Position numbers and translations under genes: made by a program. Under the pieces are notes generated by a model. The model was not told the DNA's origin, made no database searches, and saw only the letters and a program-made list of their open reading frames with translations. From Ascidia mentula (lineage: Eukaryota > Chordata > Ascidiacea > Phlebobranchia > Ascidiidae), in the NCBI GenBank assembly GCA_947561715.1, contig OX387200.1, forward strand, positions 6,884,501-6,948,500: a DNA stretch of 64,000 bases, written 5' to 3'. Below, one piece after another: positions 31,132 to 42,532 of this stretch; positions within the stretch are counted from its first letter, which is position 1; each line of letters starts with the position of its first letter.

Positions 31132-31213
31132 GACGAGGTGGCCGAGAGGTTAAGGCGATGGACTGCTAATCCATTGTGCTCTGCACGCGTGGGTTCGAAT
31201 CCCATCCTCGTCG
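31132..31213 (+). tRNA. tRNA-Ser(GCU), copy 5 (half-unit A)
   Basis: Canonical stems. Followed by GTGCTTTT, the A-type 3' flank. Confidence 0.95.
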
Positions 31214-31526
31214 TGCTTTTGCCAACCTGTTGGTTCTTTACGAAACATAGATAATTTTTAATATAGTTTCGGTTAATCTACATTACAATTTTACATACTG
31301 ATCTTTTGCACTGCTGATAATTAAGAATCTGTTGAAAATAATCGTCTGCTTGATTTTTCAATAAAGTTGTTTTTAATCTGCTTGTTGTTATGATTGCCCT
31401 TATCAATCAAATAAAGAATATGGGCGTGGAATTATTACACTTGTCAACAAACTGGCGAATGCACAAAACTTGTAATCCAAAGTCGGTCAGCAAAAGAGTT
31501 TTAAAAGAAAGATAATTCAAAAACAA

Positions 31527-31614
31527 TGCTTCGAACCGGATTCGAACCAGTGACCTTATTCTGAGGTATTTCAACCACTACAGTCCACCGCTCTACCAAC
31601 TGAGCTATCGAAGG
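31527..31614 (-). pseudogene. tRNA-Tyr pseudogene, copy 6 (half-unit A)
   Basis: 88 bases: a 4-base deletion removes most of the 3' anticodon stem, and the acceptor 3' strand has a G-to-C change against the other copies. It cannot form the anticodon arm. Confidence 0.88.
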
Positions 31615-32494
31615 GACGACTGCTCAGGGTTTCAATTCACAATCATTAAATCACACGGAATATTTAACTTCCTCCGCCATTCAAGGAATTTTTCCAACTT
31701 GCAAATAGAACAACCTGCATGATCATTTCACATGGGTTAGTTTCGTGTGTGGTTGGCAACCATGTAAACGCCGCGTACCATTTCACGAATAATGTTAAAA
31801 TGTTGATGACTTCGCGTGACAACATTTTTGTATGTAATAAGCGCACCAAAAGTATGTTGAACTTTATATTGGAAACCACTGCTTCGCGATGTTTGCAATT
31901 TTAAATGGAATATTCCAATTTCCAAATACTTTGGCACTTTTTGACCTTTTTGCCAAGACACACAGCACAATCCCGCCCATGTCAATGAAAATCATGTCGT
32001 ATGACAACCCTTGCGTAGGTAGAGGTTCGTGCATTCCAACAGTATTGGAATATGAACTGGTAAATCACTTGGCTTACCATAATTACTCACCACACATGCC
32101 TAAAACTTCACCTTAAAATCATTTGATTTATTTCACTCATGGACGTTCACTGAAATGTCATGAAAATTCTAAGATGATTGATGTTTTGATTTCTTGGCAA
32201 TTATAAATCATATCGATTAAAAAATTCCAGACGTATGCTTGTTTTCATTATTCCTAATGATTAACACTTACATTAGGGAAAGGAATTATCGCAGTTGTGA
32301 ACAAACTGTCAATTACAAAAAACATTTAGTTCAAATCGTTCAGTTATATAGTATTTAAACGATATGCTAAACAAAGGCAGTCCTGTCACCGCTTTTATAT
32401 AATACATTTATTATCTGCAAGGAATGTAATCTGAAACTAAAAGTTCGTTTCGACTGCTATTCGAAGTGGACAACAAGCATTGTAAACACCAAGA

Positions 32495-32576
32495 GACGAG
32501 GTGGCCGAGAGGTTAAGGCGATGGACTGCTAATCCATTGTGCTCTGCACGCGTGGGTTCGAATCCCATCCTCGCCG
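32495..32576 (+). tRNA. tRNA-Ser(GCU), copy 6 (half-unit B)
   Basis: Acceptor 3' strand is CCTCGCC, making an A:C mismatch at pair 2:71; all else is canonical. Confidence 0.82.
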
Positions 32577-32880
32577 TACTTTTGCCAACCTCTTGATTCT
32601 GTACCAAAAACATAGATGATTTTCAATATAGATTCGGTGATTCTATATTGCGATTTCAAAAACCAATATTTTGCAACGCTGATGAAAAAGAATCTGTTGG
32701 AAATAATCATATGTGTACGTTGTTTTGAATCTGCTGGTCGTTATAATTGCTTTTTTTCAATTAAACAAAGAATATGGATATGAATTTATTGCACTTGTCA
32801 ACAAACTGGCGAATGCACAAAATTTTTATTCCAAATTCGGACAGCAAAGGAGATTTGTAACGAAGGTAATTCTAAAACAA

Positions 32881-32972
32881 TCCTTCGAACCGGATTCGAA
32901 CCAGTGACCTATGGATTTCTGAGGCATTTCAACCACTACAGTCCACCGCTCTACCAACTGAGCTATCGAAGG
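32881..32972 (-). tRNA. tRNA-Tyr(GUA) with intron, copy 7
   Basis: Intact B-type Tyr; no mismatch in any stem. Confidence 0.95.
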
Positions 32973-33856
32973 GACGACTGCACAGGGTTTCAATTCACAA
33001 TCATCAAACCACATGGAATATCTAACTTCCTCCGCCATTCCAGGAATTTTTCCAACTTGCAAATAGAATAACCTGCATGATCATTTCACATTGGTAGGTT
33101 TCGTGTGTGGTTGGCAAGCATTTAAACGCCCGCGTACCATTTCACAAATAATGTTAAAATGTTAATGACTTCGCGTGACAACATTTTTGTATGTAATGAG
33201 CGCACCAAAAGTATGTTGAACTTTATATTGGAAACCACTGCTTCGCGATAGTGTTTGCAACTTTAAATGGAATATTCCAATTCCCAAATACTTTGGCACT
33301 TTTCAACCTTTTTGCCAAGACACACAGCACAATCCGCGCCCATGTCAATGAAAATCATGTCGTATAACATTGCGTAGGTAGAGGTTCGTGCATTCCAACA
33401 GTATTGGAATATGAAGTGGTAAATCACTTGGTTTACCGTAATTACTCACCACACATACCTAAAACTTCACTTGGAAATCATTCGATTTATTTCACTCATG
33501 GACGTTCACTGAAATGTCATGAAAATTCTAAGATGATTGATATTTTGATTTCTTGGCAATTATAAATCATATCGATTAAAAAATGCCAGACGTATGCTTG
33601 TTTTAATTATTTCTAATGATTAACACTAACATCATTAGGAAAAGGAATTATCGCAGTTGTGAACAAACTGTCAATTACACAAAATATTTAGTTCAAATCG
33701 TTCAGTTATATAGTATTTAAACGATATGCTAAACAAAGGTAGTCCTGTCACCGCTTTTATATAATACATCTATTATCTGCAAGGAATGTAATCTGAAACT
33801 AAAAGTTCGTTTCGACTGCTATTCGAAGTGGACAACAAGCATCATAAACACCAAGA

Positions 33857-33938
33857 GACGAGGTGGCCGAGAGGTTAAGGCGATGGACTGCTAATCCATT
33901 GTGCTCTGCACGCGTGGGTTCGAATCCCATCCTCGTCG
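33857..33938 (+). tRNA. tRNA-Ser(GCU), copy 7 (half-unit A)
   Basis: Canonical and identical to copy 5. Confidence 0.95.
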
Positions 33939-34251
33939 TGCTTTTGCCAACCTGTTGGTTCTTTACGAAACATAGATAATTTTTAATATAGTTTCGGTTA
34001 ATCTACATTACAATTTTACATACTGATCTTTTGCACTGCTGATAATTAAGAATCTGTTGAAAATAATCGTCTGCTTGATTTTTCAATAAAGTTGTTTTTA
34101 ATCTGCTTGTTGTTATGATTGCCCTTATCAATCAAATAAAGAATATGGGCGTGGAATTATTACACTTGTCAACAAACTGGCGAATGCACAAAACTTGTAA
34201 TCCAAAGTCGGTCAGCAAAAGAGTTTTAAAAGAAAGATAATTCAAAAACAA

Positions 34252-34339
34252 TCCTTCGAACCGGATTCGAACCAGTGACCTTATTCTGAGGTATTTCAAC
34301 CACTACAGTCCACCGCTCTACCAACTGAGCTATCGAAGG
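34252..34339 (-). pseudogene. tRNA-Tyr pseudogene, copy 8 (half-unit A)
   Basis: Shares the 4-base anticodon-stem deletion with copies 6 and 10, but its acceptor stem is intact. Confidence 0.88.
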
Positions 34340-35219
34340 GACGACTGCTCAGGGTTTCAATTCACAATCATTAAATCACACGGAATATTTAACTTCCTCC
34401 GCCATTCAAGGAATTTTTCCAACTTGCAAATAGAACAACCTGCATGATCATTTCACATGGGTTAGTTTCGTGTGTGGTTGGCAACCATGTAAACGCCGCG
34501 TACCATTTCACGAATAATGTTAAAATGTTGATGACTTCGCGTGACAACATTTTTGTATGTAATAAGCGCACCAAAAGTATGTTGAACTTTATATTGGAAA
34601 CCACTGCTTCGCGATGTTTGCAATTTTAAATGGAATATTCCAATTTCCAAATACTTTGGCACTTTTTGACCTTTTTGCCAAGACACACAGCACAATCCCG
34701 CCCATGTCAATGAAAATCATGTCGTATGACAACCCTTGCGTAGGTAGAGGTTCGTGCATTCCAACAGTATTGGAATATGAACTGGTAAATCACTTGGCTT
34801 ACCATAATTACTCACCACACATGCCTAAAACTTCACCTTAAAATCATTTGATTTATTTCACTCATGGACGTTCACTGAAATGTCATGAAAATTCTAAGAT
34901 GATTGATGTTTTGATTTCTTGGCAATTATAAATCATATCGATTAAAAAATTCCAGACGTATGCTTGTTTTCATTATTCCTAATGATTAACACTTACATTA
35001 GGGAAAGGAATTATCGCAGTTGTGAACAAACTGTCAATTACAAAAAACATTTAGTTCAAATCGTTCAGTTATATAGTATTTAAACGATATGCTAAACAAA
35101 GGCAGTCCTGTCACCGCTTTTATATAATACATTTATTATCTGCAAGGAATGTAATCTGAAACTAAAAGTTCGTTTCGACTGCTATTCGAAGTGGACAACA
35201 AGCATTGTAAACACCAAGA

Positions 35220-35301
35220 GACGAGGTGGCCGAGAGGTTAAGGCGATGGACTGCTAATCCATTGTGCTCTGCACGCGTGGGTTCGAATCCCATCCTCGCC
35301 G
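35220..35301 (+). tRNA. tRNA-Ser(GCU), copy 8 (half-unit B)
   Basis: Carries the B-type A:C mismatch at acceptor pair 2:71. Confidence 0.82.
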
Positions 35302-35605
35302 TACTTTTGCCAACCTCTTGATTCTGTACCAAAAACATAGATGATTTTCAATATAGATTCGGTGATTCTATATTGCGATTTCAAAAACCAATATTTTGCA
35401 ACGCTGATGAAAAAGAATCTGTTGGAAATAATCATATGTGTACGTTGTTTTGAATCTGCTGGTCGTTATAATTGCTTTTTTTCAATTAAACAAAGAATAT
35501 GGATATGAATTTATTGCACTTGTCAACAAACTGGCGAATGCACAAAATTTTTATTCCAAATTCGGACAGCAAAGGAGATTTGTAACGAAGGTAATTCTAA
35601 AACAA

Positions 35606-35697
35606 TCCTTCGAACCGGATTCGAACCAGTGACCTATGGATTTCTGGGGCATTTGAACCACTACAGTCCACCGCTCTACCAACTGAGCTATCGAAGG
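35606..35697 (-). tRNA. tRNA-Tyr(GUA) with intron, copy 9
   Basis: Mature sequence intact; the intron differs at two positions from copy 7, a variant shared with copies 11 and 12. Confidence 0.95.
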
Positions 35698-36579
35698 GAC
35701 GACTGCTCAGGGTTTCAATTCACAATCATCAAACCACATGGAATATCTAACTTCCTCCGCCATTCCAGGAATTTTTCCAACTTGCAAATAGAATAACCTG
35801 CATGATCATTTCACATTGGTAGGTTTCGTGTGTGGTTGGCAAGCATTTAAACGCCCGCATGCCATTTCACAAATAATGTTAAAATGTTGATGACTTCGCG
35901 TGACAACATTTTTGTATGTAATGAGCGCACCAAAAGTATGTTGAACTTTATATTGGAAACCACTGCTTCGCGATAGTGTTTGCAACTTTAAATGGAATAT
36001 TCCAATTCCCAAATACTTTGGCACTTTTCAACCTTTTTGCCAAGACACACAGCACAATCCCGCCCATGTCAATGAAAATCATGTCGTATAACATTGCGTA
36101 GGTAGAGGTTCGTGCATTCCAACAGTATTGGAATATGAACTGGTAAATCACTTGGCTTACCATAATTACTCACCCCACATGCCTAAAACTTCACTTGGAA
36201 ATCTTTGATTTATTTCACTCATGGACGTTCACTGAAATGTCATGAAAATTCTAAGATGATTGATATTTTGATTTCTTGGCAATTATAAATCATATCGATT
36301 AAAAAATGCCAGACGTATGCTTGTTTTAATTATTTCTAATGATTAACACTAACATCATTAGGAAAAGGAATTATCGCAGTTGTGAACAAACTGTCAATTA
36401 CACAAAATATTTAGTTCAAATCGTTCAGTTATATAGTATTTAAACGATATGCTAAACAAAGGTAGTCCTGTCACCGCTTTTATATAATACATCTATTATC
36501 TGCAAGGAATGTAATCTGAAACTAAAAGTTCGTTTCGACTGCTATTCTAAGTGGACAACAAGCATCATAAACACCAAGA

Positions 36580-36661
36580 GACGAGGTGGCCGAGAGGTTA
36601 AGGCGATGGACTGCTAATCCATTGTGCTCTGCACGCGTGGGTTCGAATCCCATCCTCGTCG
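36580..36661 (+). tRNA. tRNA-Ser(GCU), copy 9 (half-unit A)
   Basis: Canonical and identical to copies 5 and 7. Confidence 0.95.
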
Positions 36662-36974
36662 TGCTTTTGCCAACCTGTTGGTTCTTTACGAAACATAGAT
36701 AATTTTTAATATAGTTTCGGTTAATCTACATTACAATTTTACATACTGATCTTTTGCACTGCTGATAATTAAGAATCTGTTGAAAATAATCGTCTGCTTG
36801 ATTTTTCAATAAAGTTGTTTTTAATCTGCTTGTTGTTATGATTGCCCTTATCAATCAAATAAAGAATATGGGCGTGGAATTATTACACTTGTCAACAAAC
36901 TGGCGAATGCACAAAACTTGTAATCCAAAGTCGGTCAGCAAAAGAGTTTTAAAAGAAAGATAATTCAAAAACAA

Positions 36975-37062
36975 TCCTTCGAACCGGATTCGAACCATTG
37001 ACCTTATTCTGAGGCATTTCAACCACTACAGTCCACCGCTCTACCAACTGAGCTATCGAAGG
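36975..37062 (-). pseudogene. tRNA-Tyr pseudogene, copy 10 (half-unit A)
   Basis: Has the shared 4-base deletion plus a substitution in the T-stem (CAATGG for CACTGG on the - strand). Confidence 0.9.
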
Positions 37063-37942
37063 GACGACTGCTCAGGGTTTCAATTCACAATCATTAAATC
37101 ACACGGAATATTTAACTTCCTCCGCCATTCAAGGAATTTTTCCAACTTGCAAATAGAACAACCTGCATGATCATTTCACATGGGTTAGTTTCGTGTGTGG
37201 TTGGCAACCATGTAAACGCCGCGTACCATTTCACGAATAATGTTAAAATGTTGATGACTTCGCGTGACAACATTTTTGTATGTAATAAGCGCACCAAAAG
37301 TATGTTGAACTTTATATTGGAAACCACTGCTTCGCGATGTTTGCAATTTTAAATGGAATATTCCAATTTCCAAATACTTTGGCACTTTTTGACCTTTTTG
37401 CCAAGACACACAGCACAATCCCGCCCATGTCAATGAAAATCATGTCGTATGACAACCCTTGCGTAGGTAGAGGTTCGTGCATTCCAACAGTATTGGAATA
37501 TGAACTGGTAAATCACTTGGCTTACCATAATTACTCACCACACATGCCTAAAACTTCACCTTAAAATCATTTGATTTATTTCACTCATGGACGTTCACTG
37601 AAATGTCATGAAAATTCTAAGATGATTGATGTTTTGATTTCTTGGCAATTATAAATCATATCGATTAAAAAATTCCAGACGTATGCTTGTTTTCATTATT
37701 CCTAATGATTAACACTTACATTAGGGAAAGGAATTATCGCAGTTGTGAACAAACTGTCAATTACAAAAAACATTTAGTTCAAATCGTTCAGTTATATAGT
37801 ATTTAAACGATATGCTAAACAAAGGCAGTCCTGTCACCGCTTTTATATAATACATTTATTATCTGCAAGGAATGTAATCTGAAACTAAAAGTTCGTTTCG
37901 ACTGCTATTCGAAGTGGACAACAAGCATTGTAAACACCAAGA

Positions 37943-38024
37943 GACGAGGTGGCCGAGAGGTTAAGGCGATGGACTGCTAATCCATTGTGCTCTGCACGCG
38001 TGGGTTCGAATCCCATCCTCGCCG
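37943..38024 (+). tRNA. tRNA-Ser(GCU), copy 10 (half-unit B)
   Basis: B-type acceptor mismatch at 2:71, otherwise canonical. Confidence 0.82.
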
Positions 38025-38328
38025 TACTTTTGCCAACCTCTTGATTCTGTACCAAAAACATAGATGATTTTCAATATAGATTCGGTGATTCTATATTGCG
38101 ATTTCAAAAACCAATATTTTGCAACGCTGATGAAAAAGAATCTGTTGGAAATAATCATATGTGTACGTTGTTTTGAATCTGCTGGTCGTTATAATTGCTT
38201 TTTTTCAATTAAACAAAGAATATGGATATGAATTTATTGCACTTGTCAACAAACTGGCGAATGCACAAAATTTTTATTCCAAATTCGGACAGCAAAGGAG
38301 ATTTGTAACGAAGGTAATTCTAAAACAA

Positions 38329-38420
38329 TCCTTCGAACCGGATTCGAACCAGTGACCTATGGATTTCTGGGGCATTTGAACCACTACAGTCCACCGCTCT
38401 ACCAACTGAGCTATCGAAGG
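38329..38420 (-). tRNA. tRNA-Tyr(GUA) with intron, copy 11
   Basis: Intact gene, but the sequence past its 5' end is the A-type flank, so it sits at a recombination junction. Confidence 0.95.
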
Positions 38421-39300
38421 GACGACTGCTCAGGGTTTCAATTCACAATCATTAAATCACACGGAATATTTAACTTCCTCCGCCATTCAAGGAATTTTTC
38501 CAACTTGCAAATAGAACAACCTGCATGATCATTTCACATGGGTTAGTTTCGTGTGTGGTTGGCAACCATGTAAACGCCGCGTACCATTTCACGAATAATG
38601 TTAAAATGTTGATGACTTCGCGTGACAACATTTTTGTATGTAATAAGCGCACCAAAAGTATGTTGAACTTTATATTGGAAACCACTGCTTCGCGATGTTT
38701 GCAATTTTAAATGGAATATTCCAATTTCCAAATACTTTGGCACTTTTTGACCTTTTTGCCAAGACACACAGCACAATCCCGCCCATGTCAATGAAAATCA
38801 TGTCGTATGACAACCCTTGCGTAGGTAGAGGTTCGTGCATTCCAACAGTATTGGAATATGAACTGGTAAATCACTTGGCTTACCATAATTACTCACCACA
38901 CATGCCTAAAACTTCACCTTAAAATCATTTGATTTATTTCACTCATGGACGTTCACTGAAATGTCATGAAAATTCTAAGATGATTGATGTTTTGATTTCT
39001 TGGCAATTATAAATCATATCGATTAAAAAATTCCAGACGTATGCTTGTTTTCATTATTCCTAATGATTAACACTTACATTAGGGAAAGGAATTATCGCAG
39101 TTGTGAACAAACTGTCAATTACAAAAAACATTTAGTTCAAATCGTTCAGTTATATAGTATTTAAACGATATGCTAAACAAAGGCAGTCCTGTCACCGCTT
39201 TTATATAATACATTTATTATCTGCAAGGAATGTAATCTGAAACTAAAAGTTCGTTTCGACTGCTATTCGAAGTGGACAACAAGCATTGTAAACACCAAGA

Positions 39301-39382
39301 GACGAGGTGGCCGAGAGGTTAAGGCGATGGACTGCTAATCCATTGTGCTCTGCACGCGTGGGTTCGAATCCCATCCTCGCCG
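39301..39382 (+). tRNA. tRNA-Ser(GCU), copy 11 (extra half-unit B)
   Basis: B-type mismatch; follows another B unit directly, breaking the A/B alternation. Confidence 0.82.
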
Positions 39383-39686
39383 TACTTTTGCCAACCTCTT
39401 GATTCTGTACCAAAAACATAGATGATTTTCAATATAGATTCGGTGATTCTATATTGCGATTTCAAAAACCAATATTTTGCAACGCTGATGAAAAAGAATC
39501 TGTTGGAAATAATCATATGTGTACGTTGTTTTGAATCTGCTGGTCGTTATAATTGCTTTTTTTCAATTAAACAAAGAATATGGATATGAATTTATTGCAC
39601 TTGTCAACAAACTGGCGAATGCACAAAATTTTTATTCCAAATTCGGACAGCAAAGGAGATTTGTAACGAAGGTAATTCTAAAACAA

Positions 39687-39778
39687 TCCTTCGAACCGGA
39701 TTCGAACCAGTGACCTATGGATTTCTGGGGCATTTGAACCACTACAGTCCACCGCTCTACCAACTGAGCTATCGAAGG
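39687..39778 (-). tRNA. tRNA-Tyr(GUA) with intron, copy 12
   Basis: Intact; same intron variant as copies 9 and 11, followed by the B-type flank. Confidence 0.95.
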
Positions 39779-40656
39779 GACGACTGCTCAGGGTTTCAAT
39801 TCACAATCATCAAACCACATGGAATATCTAACTTCCTCCGCCATTCCAGGAATTTTTCCAACTTGCAAATAGAATAACCTGCATGATCATTTCACATTGG
39901 TAGGTTTCGTGTGTGGTTGGCAAGCATTTAAACGCCGCGTGCCATTTCACAAATAATGTTAAAATGTTGATGACTTCGCGTGACAACATTTTTGTATGTA
40001 ATGAGCGCACCAAAAGTATGTTGAACTTTATATTGGAAACCACTGCTTCGCGATAGTGTTTGCAACTTTAAATGGAATATTCCAATTCCCAAATACTTTG
40101 GCACTTTTCAACCTTTTTGCCAAGACACACAGCACAATCCCGCCCATGTCAATGAAAATCATGTCGTATAACATTGCGTAGGTAGAGGTTCGTGCATTCC
40201 AACAGTATTGGAATATGAACTGGTAAATCACTTGGCTTACCATAATTACTCACCCCACATGCCTAAAACTTCACTTGGAAATCTTTGATTTATTTCACTC
40301 ATGGACGTTCACTGAAATGTCATGAAAATTCTAAGATGATTGATATTTTGATTTCTTGGCAATTATAAATCATATCGATTAAAAAATGCCAGACGTATGC
40401 TTGTTTTAATTATTTCTAATGATTAACACTAACATCATTAGGAAAAGGAATTATCGCAGTTGTGAACAAACTGTCAATTACACAAAACATTTAGTTTAAA
40501 TCGTTCAGTTATATAGTATTTAAACGATAAAAGCAAAGGCAGTCCTGTCACCGGTTTTATATAATACATCTATTATCTGCAAGGAATGTAATCTGAAACT
40601 AAAACTTCGTTTCGACTGCTATTCGAAGTGGACAACAAGCATAGTAAACACCAAGA

Positions 40657-40738
40657 GACGAGGTGGCCGAGAGGTTAAGGCGATGGACTGCTAATCCATT
40701 GTGCTCTGCACGCGTGGGTTCGAATCCCATCCTCGTCG
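40657..40738 (+). tRNA. tRNA-Ser(GCU), copy 12
   Basis: Canonical; flanks resemble neither A nor B fully, marking the end of the higher-order region. Confidence 0.95.
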
Positions 40739-41042
40739 TACTTTTGCCAACCTCTTGATTCTGTGCCCAAAACATAGATGTTTTTCAATATAGATTCGGT
40801 GATTCTACATTGCGATTTCACAAACCAATATTTTGCAACGCTGATGAAAAAGAATCTGTTGGAAATATTCATATGTGTACGTTGTTTTGAATCTGCTGGT
40901 CGTTATAATTGCTTTTTTTTAATTAAATGAAGAATATGGATATGAAATTATTACACTTGTCAACAAACTGGCGATTACACAAAATTTTTATTCCAAATTC
41001 GGACCGCAAAAAAGATTTGTAACGAAGGTAATTCTAAAATAA

Positions 41043-41134
41043 TCCTTCGAACCGGATTCGAACCAGTGACCTATGGATTTCTGAGGCATTTCAACCACTA
41101 CAGTCCACCGCTCTACCAACTGAGCTATCGAAGG
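41043..41134 (-). tRNA. tRNA-Tyr(GUA) with intron, copy 13
   Basis: Intact; followed by an ATTTTA terminator on the - strand. Confidence 0.95.
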
Positions 41135-41648
41135 GTCGGCTGCACAGGGTTTCAATTCACAATCATTAAACCACACGAAATATCCAACTTCCTCGGCCAT
41201 TCAAGGAAGTTTTCCAACTTGCAAATAGTAATTGGATCATTTTATATTGTTAATTTCGTCTGTGGTTGGCAACCATGACAGTTGGCACATTTATGTCAAA
41301 GTGTTGATGACTTCGCGTGCCAACATTTTTGTGTGTAACAAGTGCACCAAATGTATGTTGACATTTTTATTGGTAATCACTGCTTCGCGATAGTGTTTTT
41401 TAAACACTAATTTAAATATCGTGATTATTAAAGGTTTGTATATTATGTGCACATACCAATTTAATAGCTATAAGAAAGAAATTATCGCACCTTTAAATGG
41501 TCGAATACACAGTACATTTAGTTTAAATCGTTTAACTGCACAGTTTGAAAACCACATGCATAGCAAAAGCAATCCTGTCGCCACTTTCCCAACAAATGTA
41601 TCGAAAGGCTCTCTGTGCAGTGGACAATTCGAACTACCAACCGCAAGC

Positions 41649-41730
41649 GACGAGGTGGCCCAGAGGTTAAGGCGATGGACTGCTAATCCATTGTGCTCTG
41701 CACGCGTGGGTTCGAATCCCATCCTCGTCG
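41649..41730 (+). tRNA. tRNA-Ser(GCU), copy 13
   Basis: One D-arm change (GGCCCAGAGG instead of GGCCGAGAGG), which also alters the A box; probably weakened. Confidence 0.8.
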
Positions 41731-42034
41731 TACTTTTGCCAACCTCTTGATTCTGTACCCAAAACATAGATGTTTTTCAATATAGATTCGGTGATTCTAC
41801 ATTGCGATTTCACAAACCAATATTTTGCAACGCTGATGAAAAAGAATCTGTTGGAAATATTCATATGTGTACGTTGTTTTGAATCTGCTGGTCGTTATAA
41901 TTGCTTTTTTTTAATTAAATGAAGAATATGGATATGAAATTATTACACTTGTCAACAAACTGGCGATTACACAAAATTTTTTTTCCAAATTCGGACCGCA
42001 AAAAAGATTTGTAACGAAGGTAATTCTAAAAAAA

Positions 42035-42126
42035 TCCTTCGAACCGGATTCGAACCAGTGACCTATGGATTTCTGAGGCATTTCAACCACTACAGTCCAC
42101 CGCTCTACCAACTGAGCTATCGAAGG
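42035..42126 (-). tRNA. tRNA-Tyr(GUA) with intron, copy 14
   Basis: Intact, with a run of seven T directly after the discriminator on the - strand, the strongest terminator of the array. Confidence 0.95.
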
Positions 42127-42430
42127 GACGACTGCACGTGGCTTCAATGCACAATCATCAAACCACACGGAATATACAACATCCTTCACCATTCAAGGAA
42201 TTTTTCCAACTTGCAAATAGAATAACCTGCATGATCATTTCACATTGGTTAGTTTCGTGTGTGGTTGGCAACCATTTAAACGCCGCGTGTCAGTTGACAT
42301 CGCGTGACAACACTTTTGCGGGTGTTGAGCACATTTTTATTGGTAACCACTGCTTCTCGATAGTGTTTGCAATTTTAAACGGCGAATTGCATTTTCAAAA
42401 TGTTTTGGCACTTTTTAACCTTTTTTGTCA

Positions 42431-42532
42431 ATCATGGACTGCGAATCCACTGTGCTCTACACGCGTCCTAAGGATTTCTGAGGTATTTTAACTACTACAG
42501 TCCACCGCTCTACCAACTGACCTAGCAAAGGG
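42431..42532. pseudogene. fused relic of tRNA-Ser (+) and tRNA-Tyr (-)
   Basis: Bases 42433-42468 match the anticodon and variable arms of the Ser gene with several substitutions; they run straight into 42469-42531, which matches the anticodon, intron and D-arm of the Tyr gene on the opposite strand. The 3' halves of both genes and the roughly 300-base spacer are gone, so one deletion fused the pair at the edge of the array. Confidence 0.8.

Larger units (their letters stand above)
31132..39300. repeat. 2.72-kb higher-order repeat (A/B half-units), three copies
   Basis: Half-unit A begins at 31132, 33857 and 36580; half-unit B begins at 32495, 35220 and 37943, with an extra B at 39301. The dimer period is 2,721-2,725 bases and copies are nearly identical over long stretches. 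A units carry a canonical Ser and a Tyr with a 4-base deletion; B units carry a Ser with an A:C acceptor mismatch and an intact Tyr. The flank after the Tyr at 38329 is of the type otherwise seen after the deleted Tyr copies, marking an unequal-exchange junction in or next to that tRNA gene. Confidence 0.9.
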
